Part shown: in pieces, positions 17,133-27,305 of the stretch
How the letters are laid out: each line of letters starts with the position of its first letter
Position numbering within the stretch: the stretch's first letter is position 1
NCBI GenBank assembly: GCA_963807155.1
Contig: CAWEAZ010000053.1
Span: 1 to 64,000 of the forward strand
DNA from: JACCZX01 sp963807155
Lineage (GTDB): Bacteria; Pseudomonadota; Gammaproteobacteria; Burkholderiales; Burkholderiaceae_F
DNA: 64,000 nt
Direction: 5' to 3'
Translations under genes and position numbers: made by a program
The notes under the pieces: model-generated
Told to the model about the DNA's origin: nothing
Seen by the model: only the letters and a program-made list of their open reading frames with translations
Databases searched by the model: none

Positions 17133-19207
17133 ATGAGCAGGAACACAAGAGTCCATCAGCTCGGTGATGGCGGCCGGAAGTGTGACGCCAAGCTGCGCGT
17201 GATCGCCAATGGCGACACCGAGGTCAATGTGGTCCGCGCCGAGCGCTGCGATGCCTTGGCAGTAGCGCCGACCTATCGCATAGGGCAGCGTGGCTACTCA
17301 ATGGAGCAGGTCGACGCCGTTGAGGCTGCGCGGCGGGAATCGGCCGACCCGCTGGGACGGTACGCCAAGTCGGCACCGCTGCCCGCACGCGGGAAGATCA
17401 AGACCGTCACATCGGACATCTGCGCGAATGTCTTCATCTTGAAGCACCGTGCCGAGCCATTACCCAAGTCGCTCGAAGTGGAAGAGACGGCGCGCATGGG
17501 GACGCTTTCGACGGCGAAGGTGCCGCTGTCAAAACTCAAACAACTCACCGCGGATCCGCTCGTGCGCCAAGTGGCACTGGGCCAGGGACTGCGCGATCCG
17601 GACCCGGTGATCTCGACCGCGAAGGCCTCGAACCCCGGGCGCGAGGCTTCGTGCGGTGAAGCGCGTCAAGCTGCACAAGAACGGCAAAGGGGGTTCTGGT
17701 CGGGATCATCGATGTGCAAGGGTTCGACTTCGCGCATCCTGATTTCGTGGTCAAGAAAAAGACGCGCTTCGAGGCGATCTGGGACATGGGGGCCGATGCC
17801 GACGGCACTTCGCCCAAGGACTACGGCCGGGTGATTTCGCGCGCGCAGATGAACAAGGCGCTCGCGGCAAATGTCGGCGCTCCCGCCACGCAACTCGAGC
17901 CGCAGTCCGAGATGGATTTTGGTTCGCACGGCACGCATGTAGCGAGCATCGCCGCGGGCAACGTCGGCGTCGCACGCGAGGCGACGATCGCGGGCGTATT
18001 GATTTCGCTGGGGTCCAAAGATCGGGATCGCCGCAGATCGTTTTACGACTCCACGCGCATAGCCCACGCGGTCGAGTGGCTGATGCAGCTGGGCGACCGA
18101 CTCGGCATGCCGGTGTCGATCAATATCAGCCTCGGCACCAACGGTCATGCGCACGACTCGAGCGCGCCGGTCAATCGATGGATCGACGCATGGCTCGCGA
18201 CTCCCGGCCGCGGCGTATGCGTGGCGGCCGGAAACGCCGGACAAGAGAAGGCGGAGGCGCCCGACGACGTCGGCTTCGTCATGGGTCGCATCCACACCAG
18301 CGGCAAGATTCCCGCGGCGGGACTCGATATCGACATCGACTGGACCGTCGCCGGCGGCGATGGGCACGATTATTCGGAGAACGAGCTCGAGATCTGGTTC
18401 AGCGCGCAGGACAAGATCGGCGTGTCGGTACGCGACCCTGCGGGACGCACCTATGGGCCGGTGGAGCCACTGGAATTCATCGAAAACCAACGGCTCGTCG
18501 ATGGCACGTTCATCAGCATCTACAACGACCTCTATCACGCGGCCAACGGCGCCAACTACATCGGCATCTTCCTCTCGCCCAATTTCAAGGCGCAACCGCC
18601 GATTGGCATTGCGGCTGGCCAATGGACCGTGCGGCTGCACGGCCGCGACATCCGCGACGGCCGCTTCGATGGCTGGATCGAACGCGACGATCCCTTGCCT
18701 TTGCCGCCTGATCCAGAAACGCCCCGGCGCTGGCGCTTTCCTTCTTTCTTTTCGGAGCGCAGCAACGTCGATTGCTCCTCGATTTCGACACTCGCGTGCG
18801 GCCACCGCGTTGTCGCCGTAGCCAACCTCGACAAGGCGCGTGAATCGATCAACGTGACCAGCAGCCAGGGGCCCACGCGCGAAGGCGGCAGCAAACCCGA
18901 TATTGCCGCGCCCGGCACGGACATCGTCGCAGCGAACGGCTTCTCGAGCCCGGCCGACGCTTGGGTGGGAATGACCGGCACCAGCATGGCCAGCCCCTTC
19001 GTATGCGGAACGGTGGCGTTGATGCTCGCAACACGCCCGGACCTCACCGCAGCGCAGATCATCGGGATCATCCAGCGCTCAGCAACGCCGCTGGTGGGCA
19101 AGGGCTTCGCCTGGGTGAATGACGCGGGATTTGGACAGATCGATCCCGCAGGCTGCGTGCTCGAGGCCCAACGCGTGAACCTTCCGCGAAAGGACAAGAC
19201 GCCATGA
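17133..19207 (+). pseudogene. S8 (subtilisin-like) serine protease, two frameshifts
   Basis: The first frame (17133 to about 17640) encodes about 170 residues without a clear signal peptide. Coding then passes through a short middle frame (RAVKRVKLHKNGKG) and into the frame running to 19207. The breaks lie near 17640 and in a G5 run at 17689-17693, and each fits one extra base. The protease domain has the Asp in VGIIDVQGFDFAHPDF, the His in FGSHGTHVASIAAG, the oxyanion Asn in VAAGNAGQE and the Ser in GTSMASPFVCG. The Asp motif is DVQ instead of the usual DTG. The stop overlaps the next start (ATGA). A cytoplasmic protease coupled to a metallo-beta-lactamase-fold protein suggests a regulated effector; its target is unknown. 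Confidence 0.88.
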
Positions 19208-20517
19208 GACTGCGCGTCTACCAGTCGGACAAGGGCGATTGTCTGTTGGTCAGCGGAACGGCTGGCGGACACATCCTCGTCGACGGCGGCATGCGCAAGG
19301 CGTTCCAGGATCACGTGCGTGCCGATCTCGGCAAGATGGCGGCGAAGAAGGAAGCACTCGACCTGGTCTACGTCTCGCACATCGACCAGGACCATATCTC
19401 AGGCGTGCTGGAACTCCTAGACAGCGTGATGGCCTGGCGCGTCTACGAATTCCGCAAGAAACAGGGCGCGAACGTGAAGGCGCCGACATTTCCGAAGATG
19501 CCGGTGATCAAGGAGATCTGGCACAACGCCTTCTCCGACTTGCTCAAAGAGAATGCGGGACCGGTGGAACGCCTGCTCGCACAGTCAAGCCTCGTGCTCG
19601 GCCTGTCGTCCAACCTCAAGCTGCAAGACCTGGCGCTCGCGCACCACGAGCTCGCCTACAGCGTGGACGAGGCCATCCAGGTTTCGCAGCGCGTCTCGGC
19701 CACGCAGCTAAAGATTCCACTGAACAAGCAGTTCGGCGGCAAGCTCATCATGAGCCGCTCGCCGGCGAAGCGAGAGGCGCGGATCGGGAAGATGAACGTC
19801 TTCGTGATCGGTCCGCTGCCCTCCGAAGTTGCGCGCGTGCGCGATGAGTGGAACGCGTGGCTGCGGAAGAACAAGGACAGGATCCGAAAGTTGAAGAAGG
19901 AAGCGGAAGCCGACGCCCGCTCGATCGGCAACTCCGCCGACAGGATCACCGACCTCCTCGCTGCGCGCGTCGACGAGCTCGGCAATCGCGACGACGTGAC
20001 CGCGCCCAACCTCGCGTCTGTGATGGTGCTGCTCGAAGAGGGCAAGACAAAGGTGCTACTCACGGGTGACGGCCATTGGGAGGACATTCTGAAAGGCCTC
20101 GCACATCACAAGAAGTTCGACGCGAAGGGAAACCTGCACGTCGATGTGCTCAAGATCCAGCACCACGGTTCCGAGCACAACCACAAGGCGGATATGGCCG
20201 AGCGCGTCACCGCGGACAACTATGTCTTCTGCGGCAACGGCAAGCACGACAATCCCGACGCGCGCGTGGTGAAGCTGGTCTGCGAATCTCACCGCAAGGT
20301 TCGCCCGATGGACAAGTTCACGCTGTGGTTCAACTGCGCCCCCGACTTGGCGCCAGCGGGCAAGCCCAGGGCTTGCATGCAGAAAGTGAAGCGGGAAGTC
20401 GATGACCAGATCGCGGCTTCGGGCGGGAAGATCAGCGCCCGCTACCTCGAGAAGTCCTTCTTCGACGTTACGCGTATGACGCGTGCAGCCATCTTCATGC
20501 AGAAAGGTTTCACATGA
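19204..20517 (+). CDS. Metallo-beta-lactamase-fold hydrolase, ComEC-like branch
   Basis: 437 residues. N-terminal KGDCLLVSG and ILVDGG lead to the metal motif SHIDQDHISGV, an HxDxDH form of the usual HxHxDH. LLTGDGHWEDIL and KIQHHGSEHNH supply the later Asp and His ligands, as in soluble ComEC/Rec2 relatives. An inserted charged, coiled-coil-like helix (about residues 215-250, rich in Lys, Arg, Glu) is unusual. The fold usually cleaves phosphodiesters, nucleotides or lactones; the substrate is unknown. Four-base overlaps on both sides tie it to the S8 protease and the alpha/beta hydrolase. No signal peptide, so cytoplasmic. Confidence 0.85.
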   Translation: MRLRVYQSDKGDCLLVSGTAGGHILVDGGMRKAFQDHVRADLGKMAAKKEALDLVYVSHIDQDHISGVLELLDSVMAWRVYEFRKKQGANVKAPTFPKMPVIKEIWHNAFSDLLKENAGPVERLLAQSSLVLGLSSNLKLQDLALAHHELAYSVDEAIQVSQRVSATQLKIPLNKQFGGKLIMSRSPAKREARIGKMNVFVIGPLPSEVARVRDEWNAWLRKNKDRIRKLKKEAEADARSIGNSADRITDLLAARVDELGNRDDVTAPNLASVMVLLEEGKTKVLLTGDGHWEDILKGLAHHKKFDAKGNLHVDVLKIQHHGSEHNHKADMAERVTADNYVFCGNGKHDNPDARVVKLVCESHRKVRPMDKFTLWFNCAPDLAPAGKPRACMQKVKREVDDQIAASGGKISARYLEKSFFDVTRMTRAAIFMQKGFT

Positions 20518-21392
20518 CCAAACGTCTCGTTCTTATCCATGGCCGAGCGCAGCAGAACCAGGACTCCCTGGCGATGAAGGCCGAGTGGGTGCAGTTGTTC
20601 CAGAATGGCCTGCAAGGTGCCGGGCTGACGATGCCCATCGCCGAAACAGACATCAAGTTTCCGTACTACGGTGACACGCTCGACGACCTGGTGACGGGTG
20701 CGGACGAAGTTGCAGAGGTCATCGTCCGTGGCCCCGGTCCGGCGCAGGCGGAGAAGGAATTCGTTCGCGCAGTGCTCGAGGAAGTACTGAAGAAAACGAA
20801 TGTCACGCAAGCAGAACTCGACGCGATTGTCGGCGCCGAAGTGCGCCAGCGCGGTCCGCTCAACTGGGAATGGGTACAGGGCATTCTGAAGGCCATCGAC
20901 CAGCACGTTCCGCTGAGCAGCGGCGCCAGCATCGCCATCGCCACCAAGGATGTCTACCAGTATCTTTGCAACGCCGCCATCGCAAATCAAATAAACGATG
21001 GCGTGATGAAGGCCATGCAGCCCGGCGTGCCGACCGTCGTCGTCGCACATTCGCTTGGCACAGTGGTCGCCTACAACCTGCTGAAGAACAAGGGGTCGGC
21101 GCTAGGCTGGGAAGTTCCGCTCTTCGTGACCCTTGGATCGCCGCTGGCCGTCACGAAGATCAAGCAAATGATCACGCCGATCGGTCACCCTGCATGCGTG
21201 AAGAAGTGGTTCAACGCAATGGACGAGCGCGACATCGTGGCGCTCTATCCACTCAGCAAGAAGTACTTTCAGGTAGCGCCGCAGATCGAGAACAAGACCG
21301 ATGTACAAAACCCGACCGAGAACCGGCACGGTATCTCCGGATATCTGGGCGACCCGGAAGTGGCTCGAAGGATCCACGCCGCGCTGATGTGA
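20514..21392 (+). CDS. Alpha/beta hydrolase (lipase/esterase-like)
   Basis: 292 residues starting MTKRLVLIHGRAQQNQ. Nucleophile elbow VVVAHSLGTVVAYNLL (Ser in HSLGT), strand FVTLGSPL, and a late candidate His in NRHGISGYL, all as in cytoplasmic lipase-like serine hydrolases. Start overlaps the MBL stop (ACATGA). Third gene of the S8-MBL-hydrolase set; the next gene is convergent 33 bases away. Substrate unknown; a lipid or ester target that would disturb membranes is possible but is inference from context. Confidence 0.85.
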   Translation: MTKRLVLIHGRAQQNQDSLAMKAEWVQLFQNGLQGAGLTMPIAETDIKFPYYGDTLDDLVTGADEVAEVIVRGPGPAQAEKEFVRAVLEEVLKKTNVTQAELDAIVGAEVRQRGPLNWEWVQGILKAIDQHVPLSSGASIAIATKDVYQYLCNAAIANQINDGVMKAMQPGVPTVVVAHSLGTVVAYNLLKNKGSALGWEVPLFVTLGSPLAVTKIKQMITPIGHPACVKKWFNAMDERDIVALYPLSKKYFQVAPQIENKTDVQNPTENRHGISGYLGDPEVARRIHAALM

Positions 21393-21424
21393 GTACCTTC
21401 TAAGGCGTTTGTCATACGGACGGT

Positions 21425-22742
21425 TCAGCAGGGCACGACCTTGAACTCGACACGCCGGTCGAGCGCATCGCGTACATCATCGGTGCCCGTACCCACGAGT
21501 TTTTCGCGCGATCCGACGCCGCTCGCAATCACGCGCCCCTTGAGTTTCGGCGACTCGCGTTCGAGCCGGTTCTTGACGTTCTCAGCACGCAGCACCGACA
21601 GCCGTTCGTTTAGCGGTTCGGGTCCGGTCGGGCTGGTGTGCCCGACGACGTTAAGGCACGCCGCCTGCGTGCCGGCGCGCTGGGCAATCTGACTCATCCA
21701 CATCGGATACGGCGCATTCAGCCGCGGATCGGTCACGAAATCAGTCGTGCCGGGGCGAAACAGGAACTTCACGCCCAAGCGCTTGTTCGCCAGACCTACC
21801 CGCACGGCTTCTCCGAAAGCGCGCTCGGCATCGGCACGACGGCCGAGCTTCCAACTCGCGCTGTAAATGCCGTTGTGCACGCGCAGTTGATCGCCCTTGG
21901 GAGTTGAAAGCGCGCTGCGATAAACCTCGATCGCGTCCTGATAACGGCCGCTATCGAACAGGTCGCTGGCTTCTGCAATCAACGAGGCCGCGAGTATTCC
22001 GTCGAGATACGCCGGATCGATCCGGTCGCCTGGCTTCGTCGCCTGGCAAGTCTGCACATACGCGTCGACCGAGGGATCTTTGGTCCAAGCCGGCGCTTCC
22101 TGCAGATGCGGCAGCGGCGTCAGGTTCACCCCTTCGATATTGGCGCGTGCTACTCCTTTGGCGACGATCAGCCCGGACTTTAGATCGGCGAGCGCCAGGC
22201 AAATTCGAAATGCGTCGCGCGCGCCGCCCGTCTGGTTCTTCAAGTCAATCGCGGTGAAAGTTCCGACCAGCACAATCGGCGCTTGCCCCACCGTCGAACG
22301 AGTGAACGGCTGGGCGTTGAAGCCCGGGTATTTCGATCGCACTAGTCCCTGGATTTTTGTCTCGAGCGACTGCGTCGTCACCGTTTGCGTGTGCGACACG
22401 CCATCGACCAGTGGATCGATGACGAGCATCCGCTGCGTCGGGGGCATGCTCAGCACCTTCGATGCGCTCGAAAACAGGTTGTTGGCCGCCGCCAGCAGCG
22501 CATCTTCGAGTGGCAACACCGGAGGGGGCGGAGGTGCCGGCGGGCGGCGCGACGGCAACCGGCGCTACAACGGGCGGCGGTGGCTGGCCCGCTCTGGAGT
22601 GCGCGGGCTGTCCGCTCGCGGCTGGCGCCGGCGTTCCGAGCAGTGTCGAACAGCCAACGACCATCGTCGCGACAGACGCAACGAACACGGACGCAGACAA
22701 CGCTCGCATCAATGAATCGACGGCAGTCATCGGTTCTTTCAT
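21425..22742 (-). pseudogene. Lipoprotein with OmpA-like C-terminal domain, one frameshift
   Basis: The gene begins at ATG 22742 after AAGGAG. Its first frame encodes a lipobox (ASVATMVVGC) and an Ala/Pro-rich linker. Near 22550, in a Pro-coding CG-rich run, coding moves one frame (fits one extra base) and continues as PPPPPVLPLEDALLAAANNLF to 21425. The body has a domain that senses or binds something unknown (about 150 residues with RMLVIDPLVDG), a TPR-like helical pair (SGRYQDAIEVYRSAL), and an OmpA-type end (CLNVVGHTSPTGPEPLNERLS ... LDRRVEFKVVP). It closes the TIR-CHASE2 operon, giving a periplasmic, peptidoglycan-facing component. Confidence 0.8.
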
Positions 22743-22786
22743 GATTGGCACTCCTTACTGCGAAGAAACGTCTTGCTCGGTCGCCG

Positions 22787-23641
22787 TTATCGGACCGATC
22801 TGGAGACTTCTCTTCGATCGCCAGGCAACGGGACGACCGCTTTGCGCGGCGTTGGTTTCGGTCCTGATTTGGAAACCTCAGTCACGGGTGGCACGCCCGT
22901 GGCGACTGTGGTTGCCTTGGCGGGTTGCGGGTCGACTGGTGCCGGCACTGGCGTAGCAACGGTGGTCGATGGTGCAGACGGTGTTACCACGACGGACTTT
23001 GTAGGCTCAGCTGGCTTGGGTGAGAAATCGACACCGCTGATCAACCATGCGGCAGCAACAACTACCACGGCTACGCCAAGACCGACCATCGCGCCGCGCG
23101 ACGATGCAAGCGTGGACAGTGCACCCCGCGACGACACTGCTGCGTCGTGATCACGCGGCGGCGGTGAGTCCAGCGTCGCAGGTTTCTCCCGCTGCAACGT
23201 AGGTGGAACAACGAGCTTGATTGGACGCGACGTCCCGCCCTTCGAACCAGGCGCTTTCGCAAGTGCCGTCAGATCGGCTAGCAGATGCGCCAGTCGCGCG
23301 TCTTGGCGATCGCCGTTCCAACCGGTCAGGTCAAACGTCTGCGTCTGCCGGAATTCGAGCGGAGGCCGGACCTTATCGAGCAGCACCGGCACCAGCTTTT
23401 CGTTCTGCAGCGCCTCGTAGGCTTCGATGCGGACCCAGCGGCTGGCGATCGAGGTCGTCGTCCAGAGCGCCACCAGACAACGCGCCTTGATGAGTTCCTC
23501 TTCGAGCACCTTCGGCCAGTGCGTACCCGAACGCGTTTCCTGATCCCAGAAAACGTCCCATCCGTAGTCTTCGAGCAGGCGCACGACTTCTTCCGCGCGC
23601 GCCTTGTCTTCGCGCGAGTAGCTGACGAACAAATCGGCCAT
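22787..23641 (-). CDS. TIR-domain protein with one membrane segment and Pro/Thr-rich tail
   Basis: 284 residues from ATG 23641 (GGGAGGTG site). TIR domain residues 1-130: ADLFVSYSREDKARAEEVV, GWDVFWDQETRSG, ALWTTTSIASRWVRIEAYEAL with the presumed NADase Glu at 73. A helix at about 184-204 (GLGVAVVVVAAAWLISGV) separates it from a periplasmic Pro/Val/Thr-rich tail ending RRSV-like basic residues. Bacterial TIR domains cut NAD+ or make cyclic ADP-ribose signals (family knowledge). It sits downstream of TIR-CHASE2, FecR and a Rossmann-like protein on the same strand. Confidence 0.88.
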   Translation of the reverse strand: MADLFVSYSREDKARAEEVVRLLEDYGWDVFWDQETRSGTHWPKVLEEELIKARCLVALWTTTSIASRWVRIEAYEALQNEKLVPVLLDKVRPPLEFRQTQTFDLTGWNGDRQDARLAHLLADLTALAKAPGSKGGTSRPIKLVVPPTLQREKPATLDSPPPRDHDAAVSSRGALSTLASSRGAMVGLGVAVVVVAAAWLISGVDFSPKPAEPTKSVVVTPSAPSTTVATPVPAPVDPQPAKATTVATGVPPVTEVSKSGPKPTPRKAVVPLPGDRREVSRSVR

Positions 23642-23735
23642 CGGCACCTCCCGCCTGCACGGAATCGCTGCCGCTTCTCGCGCAGCAGCGAATCCACAAC
23701 TGTGCATCGAGTGTAGAAGCGAACCCGCCGACCGC

Positions 23736-24357
23736 CTACTGCATATTCACGCGCGGGCCATTGCACAGGGTGCGTGTATCGATCCAGCACTGCGCGCCAC
23801 CGCTTTTCTGCACGGCCTTGCGCATGTCTGCGGTGCCACCCGGCCCGTCCCCGCCCTCGCCGTTCCACACACAGATAAAACGCACTTTGTCCGCGCCGAA
23901 CGATAGTGCGCGCTCGAGCATCCAGAGATTGCAACGCTCGTACACGTTGTCAGGTCTGTCCAAGTCGGCGCCGAGCCGGCATGGTCTTGGTTGTTACCGA
24001 TGAATGATGCCGAACCGCAAGAAACCGATCGTGCCAACGATCGGGCACGGTGGACGAATCCTTCGTGAAATCGACGGAGTTCTCGAGGAAGATTTTTTCG
24101 GCTAAGGGCAAATGCAATTCCAACGCTGCTCCACGTCTGAGCATCGCCTCAGCGAACAACAGATCTCCTCCGCACGCCCCCTGCGTGATCCCGACATCGC
24201 CCGGCCCCGCGTCGAGCTCGGTTAACTTTGCATCAAGCTCACCCGCAACCCTGGGCTCACACTCCGGCGGAAATCGCGGAGGCGTGCGATGCAACTGGTC
24301 AATCATGTGGCCGCTGAACAGAAAGACCTGTCGGGGCCCCGTTGGGATTGCTGCCAC
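23736..24357 (-). pseudogene. Rossmann-like (SLOG-like) unknown protein, one frameshift
   Basis: GTG 24357 lies seven bases from the FecR-gene stop. The first frame reads QVFLFSGHMIDQ, then GDVGITQGACGGDLLFAEAM and LELHLPLAEKIFLENSV, a strand-glycine-loop pattern like nucleotide-binding SLOG or lysine-decarboxylase-like Rossmann folds. Coding shifts one frame near 23990 (fits one extra base) and goes on as ADLDRPDNVYERCNLWMLER, KVRFICVWNGEGGDGPGGT, ending QCWIDTR. I recognise the pattern from proteins near TIR and cyclase sensors but not a named function. A role in sensing or processing a nucleotide signal made by the neighbouring TIR proteins is inference. Confidence 0.65.
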
Positions 24358-24363
24358 GCGTCG

Positions 24364-25311
24364 TCACTGCCTTTTTGCCGGGTCGCGCGGGGTGCCCGCT
24401 GGTGGCGTTTGTGGTCGCGGATAGCAAGCCGCGGCTCGCGCTTCGCTGTCGAAAAATTGCCCGCGCGCGCCTTCGCACTCATTCTTGGTCGAACGTGTCA
24501 CCCGTCCATCGCGACAACACCAGCCCACGGGATCGGGCGCAGGCGGCCGGCATTGACGCACAGCATCGGCACGATCGGTGTCGAAGACTCCGCCGCACCG
24601 ATCGGACCACGAAGGCGTGACTTGTCCGTCGCGGCAGCACCAGCCCTGCTCCGGCGCGCGGCTGACGTCGCGCGATAGCTGCTCGTACGCACGCAGCTCG
24701 CTCGCAACAGCCGCCGTCTGCGTCGGTGGCACACGACTGGGGTAGTGCGACAACAGCGCTTCGTTGGCGCGCAATCGCACCGGCGCCCATGCACCCTTTG
24801 GCGAACTGCACACCACTGCGCCGTCGGCGACCGCGACGTGTACCGCTCGATTGCGGTCGACCTCAAACAGGAAGCGCGTACCCTCCACGCCGGCCACCAC
24901 CGTTTCGCTAGAAACAGAGAACTTGTTACGCAGCACTGCGAAAACACGCCCGAAGAACACTTCGAGCGAGCCAATCTTCACGCGCGTGCGCTCGAGCACG
25001 AGCAGGTCACCGGCGTCACGAAAACGAAGCACCACGGCCGCATTCGCGGCCGGTCTCGATTTCGTCGCCGGGAAGTAGCGTCATCAGACGCTCGCACCGC
25101 GAATCTCGCTGCCACCGCGCCAGACGCGCACACCGGCTTTGGCGGCCTCGGCACGCTGCCAGCGCGGATCGGCGCCCGGTACTTCGCGTGCGATCTGCCA
25201 CAGCTGCACTGGAGGCAACACCGCCTCTCGCACAGACGCGCACCCAATCAACGCGAGCACCAGCGTCATAAACGCGAGGCAGCGGCGCCGATAACGGGGT
25301 GAGACGTTCAT
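24364..25311 (-). pseudogene. FecR-domain lipoprotein with tandem cysteine-rich repeats, frameshifted
   Basis: ATG 25311 (GGAGG site) overlaps the TIR-CHASE2 stop (ATGA). A lipobox (LALIGC) begins a periplasmic lipoprotein. Coding breaks near 25084 (one base missing or two extra) and near 25050 (one extra base); repaired, it reads SVLMTLLPGDEIETGANAAVV and RFRDAGDLLVLERTRVKIGS, a FecR-like beta domain, then TVVAGVEGTRFLFEVDR. The C-terminus has two repeats of about 35 residues starting GWCCRDGQVTPSWSDRC and GWCCRDGRVTRSTKNEC. FecR domains often accompany CHASE2 sensors, so this is probably a periplasmic partner of the receptor encoded just upstream. Confidence 0.78.
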
Positions 25312-27086
25312 GTCGACGGCCTCCGCAGGCGGTAAAAGGTCCGCGCGAACCACTGCGCCGCGCGCAGCGCGAGATACGACAGCAACATCGCAATCACATC
25401 ATGCGCCGGGTTCAAGATGATGTCGCGCGTTGCGAACCACCAAGCAACAAGCACCCACGCCAGAGCAAGCGCGAGCAGGATACCGCGGCGCCACCAACGC
25501 GGCCGGCGGTAAAACATTACTGCCGCCACCGCACCGACCACGCTTGCAATCAGCACCGTGACGAGTTGTCGGTCGACGGTCGGCAGTTGCGCCACCCGGC
25601 CACTGGCCAGCGTCGCGATGGCATCAGCGTGCAATTCGACGCCGAACACCTGACGCGTCACAAAGCCGTCGCGGACCCCATGAGTGTCGTCGTGAGGTTG
25701 CTGTAACTCCGTCGCCCCAACCAGCACGATACGGTCCTTGAAGGGCTGATCGGCAACGCGCGCGGAGTCGAGCGCGTCGGCATAAGACACGCGCCGCGCG
25801 ATATTGCGCCAATGACCAGCCGGGGCAACGCGCAACAGCAACGTCAACTGATCGTCACCGGCGCGCGCGATGCGGCACCGCGTCTCATTAACCCGCTGCG
25901 GCTCGATCCCGCTAAAGCGCACCGGCGTCGGCCGCAGCGGTCCGTCGAAGCGGAGTTCGCGTCGCGACACATCGGCCGCGCGCAACGGCTCGCCGACCAG
26001 TGCAGCGAGCGCGAGCGACGGGTGCACTGCGGTGACGGACTCACCCGAGCGCGCCGCTGTCGGCGGCGCAACGGCGAGCGGCGTAGACCATAACGCGCCG
26101 CCACCACGGTCGATCAAGCACAGCGAGCCCCATTGAGCCGACTCGCGTAACGGCTGAAGCAGGGCGGGCGTTTCTCCATCGAGACGGCGAACGCCGAAGA
26201 CCACCCGTGTCCCTGCTGCGCCGGCGCGGCGTGCAGCGTCGGCAAGCACGCCATCGGCGCCGGTTTCGCGCTCGAAGAAAATGTCGAACACCACCGCACT
26301 CGCGCCGGCGCGCGCCGCCCGGTCGATCAGTCGCGCATGGTCGCGCCGCCAGGCCGCAGCGTCATCGATCGGCGCGAAAGACCGTTTGAGCTCTCGCTCG
26401 CTCGCCGCATCTATACCCACCAGCAGCACCGGCTCGCCAGCGTTCGGCGCGCCGGCGCCGAGCAGCAGGCGCTGTACATGCGTGTCGATGTGGAACACGT
26501 CGAGCGCGCCGGACCAGGCGGCAAAAAGTGCCACTAGCGCCGCCGCGAGAGTTGCTATCGGCCATGCAGCCGCGGCCGCTTTGACTCGATCCCACCAGTC
26601 GAGCCCGCGAACGACGTCGCCGGGTGCACGTCCGTGCAGCTGGTCAACGAGGGCATTGAAGTCGACATCGAACGTCTCGTTGCGCAGCCGCGCCATGTTC
26701 AGCGCACCCAGCGAGCGGATCGACGCCGGCAGCGCGGAGTCAGGCGGCGGTTCGGCGCCGTCGATTGTGATCGGCACGATACGCAGCTCTTTGTTCGCGA
26801 GTGCAGTCTCGATCTCAAAGCGCACCGGGTCGTCCGGTTGCTGCAACCTCGGCCCGCGCTCGTTCGCAGCGCTGAGCCATTGCTTGCCAATAAGGATCAG
26901 CATCACGTCACTCGCCGCGATGCGTTTTCTGATCGCGCGTCGAAAGTCTTCGCCGTACGGAATGTCGGACGTATCAAGGAAGACGCGACGCTCGCCGAAG
27001 CGCGACTTCAGCGCCTCGAACAGACCGCGGGCGCTCGCTTCAGAGTCGGCGCGGCGATAGCTGACGAACAGGCGAGGGCCGAACAT
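25308..27086 (-). CDS. TIR-CHASE2 membrane receptor
   Basis: 592 residues. TIR domain 1-150: RLFVSYRRADSEASARGLFE, RVFLDTSDIPYGEDF, VMLILIGKQWL and DPVRFEIETAL with the presumed catalytic Glu91. One membrane helix (about 173-192) leads to a periplasmic CHASE2 domain (about 200-490; VLLVGIDAASEREL, HARLIDRAARAGASAVVFDIFF, and the late IVLVGATELQQPHDD), followed by two or three helices (about 505-580). CHASE2 is an extracytoplasmic sensor normally joined to kinases or cyclases; here the output is TIR. This predicts an envelope signal controlling NAD+ cleavage or a cyclic nucleotide signal. It heads the minus-strand operon and is divergent from the caspase gene. Confidence 0.92.
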   Translation of the reverse strand: MFGPRLFVSYRRADSEASARGLFEALKSRFGERRVFLDTSDIPYGEDFRRAIRKRIAASDVMLILIGKQWLSAANERGPRLQQPDDPVRFEIETALANKELRIVPITIDGAEPPPDSALPASIRSLGALNMARLRNETFDVDFNALVDQLHGRAPGDVVRGLDWWDRVKAAAAAWPIATLAAALVALFAAWSGALDVFHIDTHVQRLLLGAGAPNAGEPVLLVGIDAASERELKRSFAPIDDAAAWRRDHARLIDRAARAGASAVVFDIFFERETGADGVLADAARRAGAAGTRVVFGVRRLDGETPALLQPLRESAQWGSLCLIDRGGGALWSTPLAVAPPTAARSGESVTAVHPSLALAALVGEPLRAADVSRRELRFDGPLRPTPVRFSGIEPQRVNETRCRIARAGDDQLTLLLRVAPAGHWRNIARRVSYADALDSARVADQPFKDRIVLVGATELQQPHDDTHGVRDGFVTRQVFGVELHADAIATLASGRVAQLPTVDRQLVTVLIASVVGAVAAVMFYRRPRWWRRGILLALALAWVLVAWWFATRDIILNPAHDVIAMLLSYLALRAAQWFARTFYRLRRPST

Positions 27087-27305
27087 GGCGACGATGTGGC
27101 TACAAGGAATCGAAGAGCGTCATGTTCAGTTATCTCGAACGTTAACGCATCGACTCGCACTTGACAGCGAGATGCGGCGCGCTGCCAAGCGTCCTGGTCA
27201 ACAAACATCTTGTCGATTTTTCACGACGCGCTCACAGATCAAGGCGGTTGCCCCCGCGATCGATTGTCGCGATGATCTTGCCCAGTACGCAAACGGAGAG
27301 CGTGC
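27087..27305. promoter_or_regulatory. Divergent intergenic region between TIR-CHASE2 and caspase genes
   Basis: 219 bases with no gene. It must hold the promoters of both operons. A TTGACA hexamer lies at 27161-27166 on the plus strand, but no good -10 partner stands at 17 bases, so I do not claim a promoter there. GGAGAG at 27296-27301 is the ribosome site of the caspase gene. Confidence 0.4.

Noticed and set aside
17666..18805. 379-residue minus-strand ORF
   Set aside because: It lies wholly antisense to the S8 protease, which keeps all catalytic motifs. The peptide is Arg/Val/Asp-rich and family-less, as expected of a GC-rich shadow frame.
27161..27166. TTGACA as a -35 box for the caspase operon
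   Set aside because: No acceptable -10 hexamer at 16-18 bases downstream.
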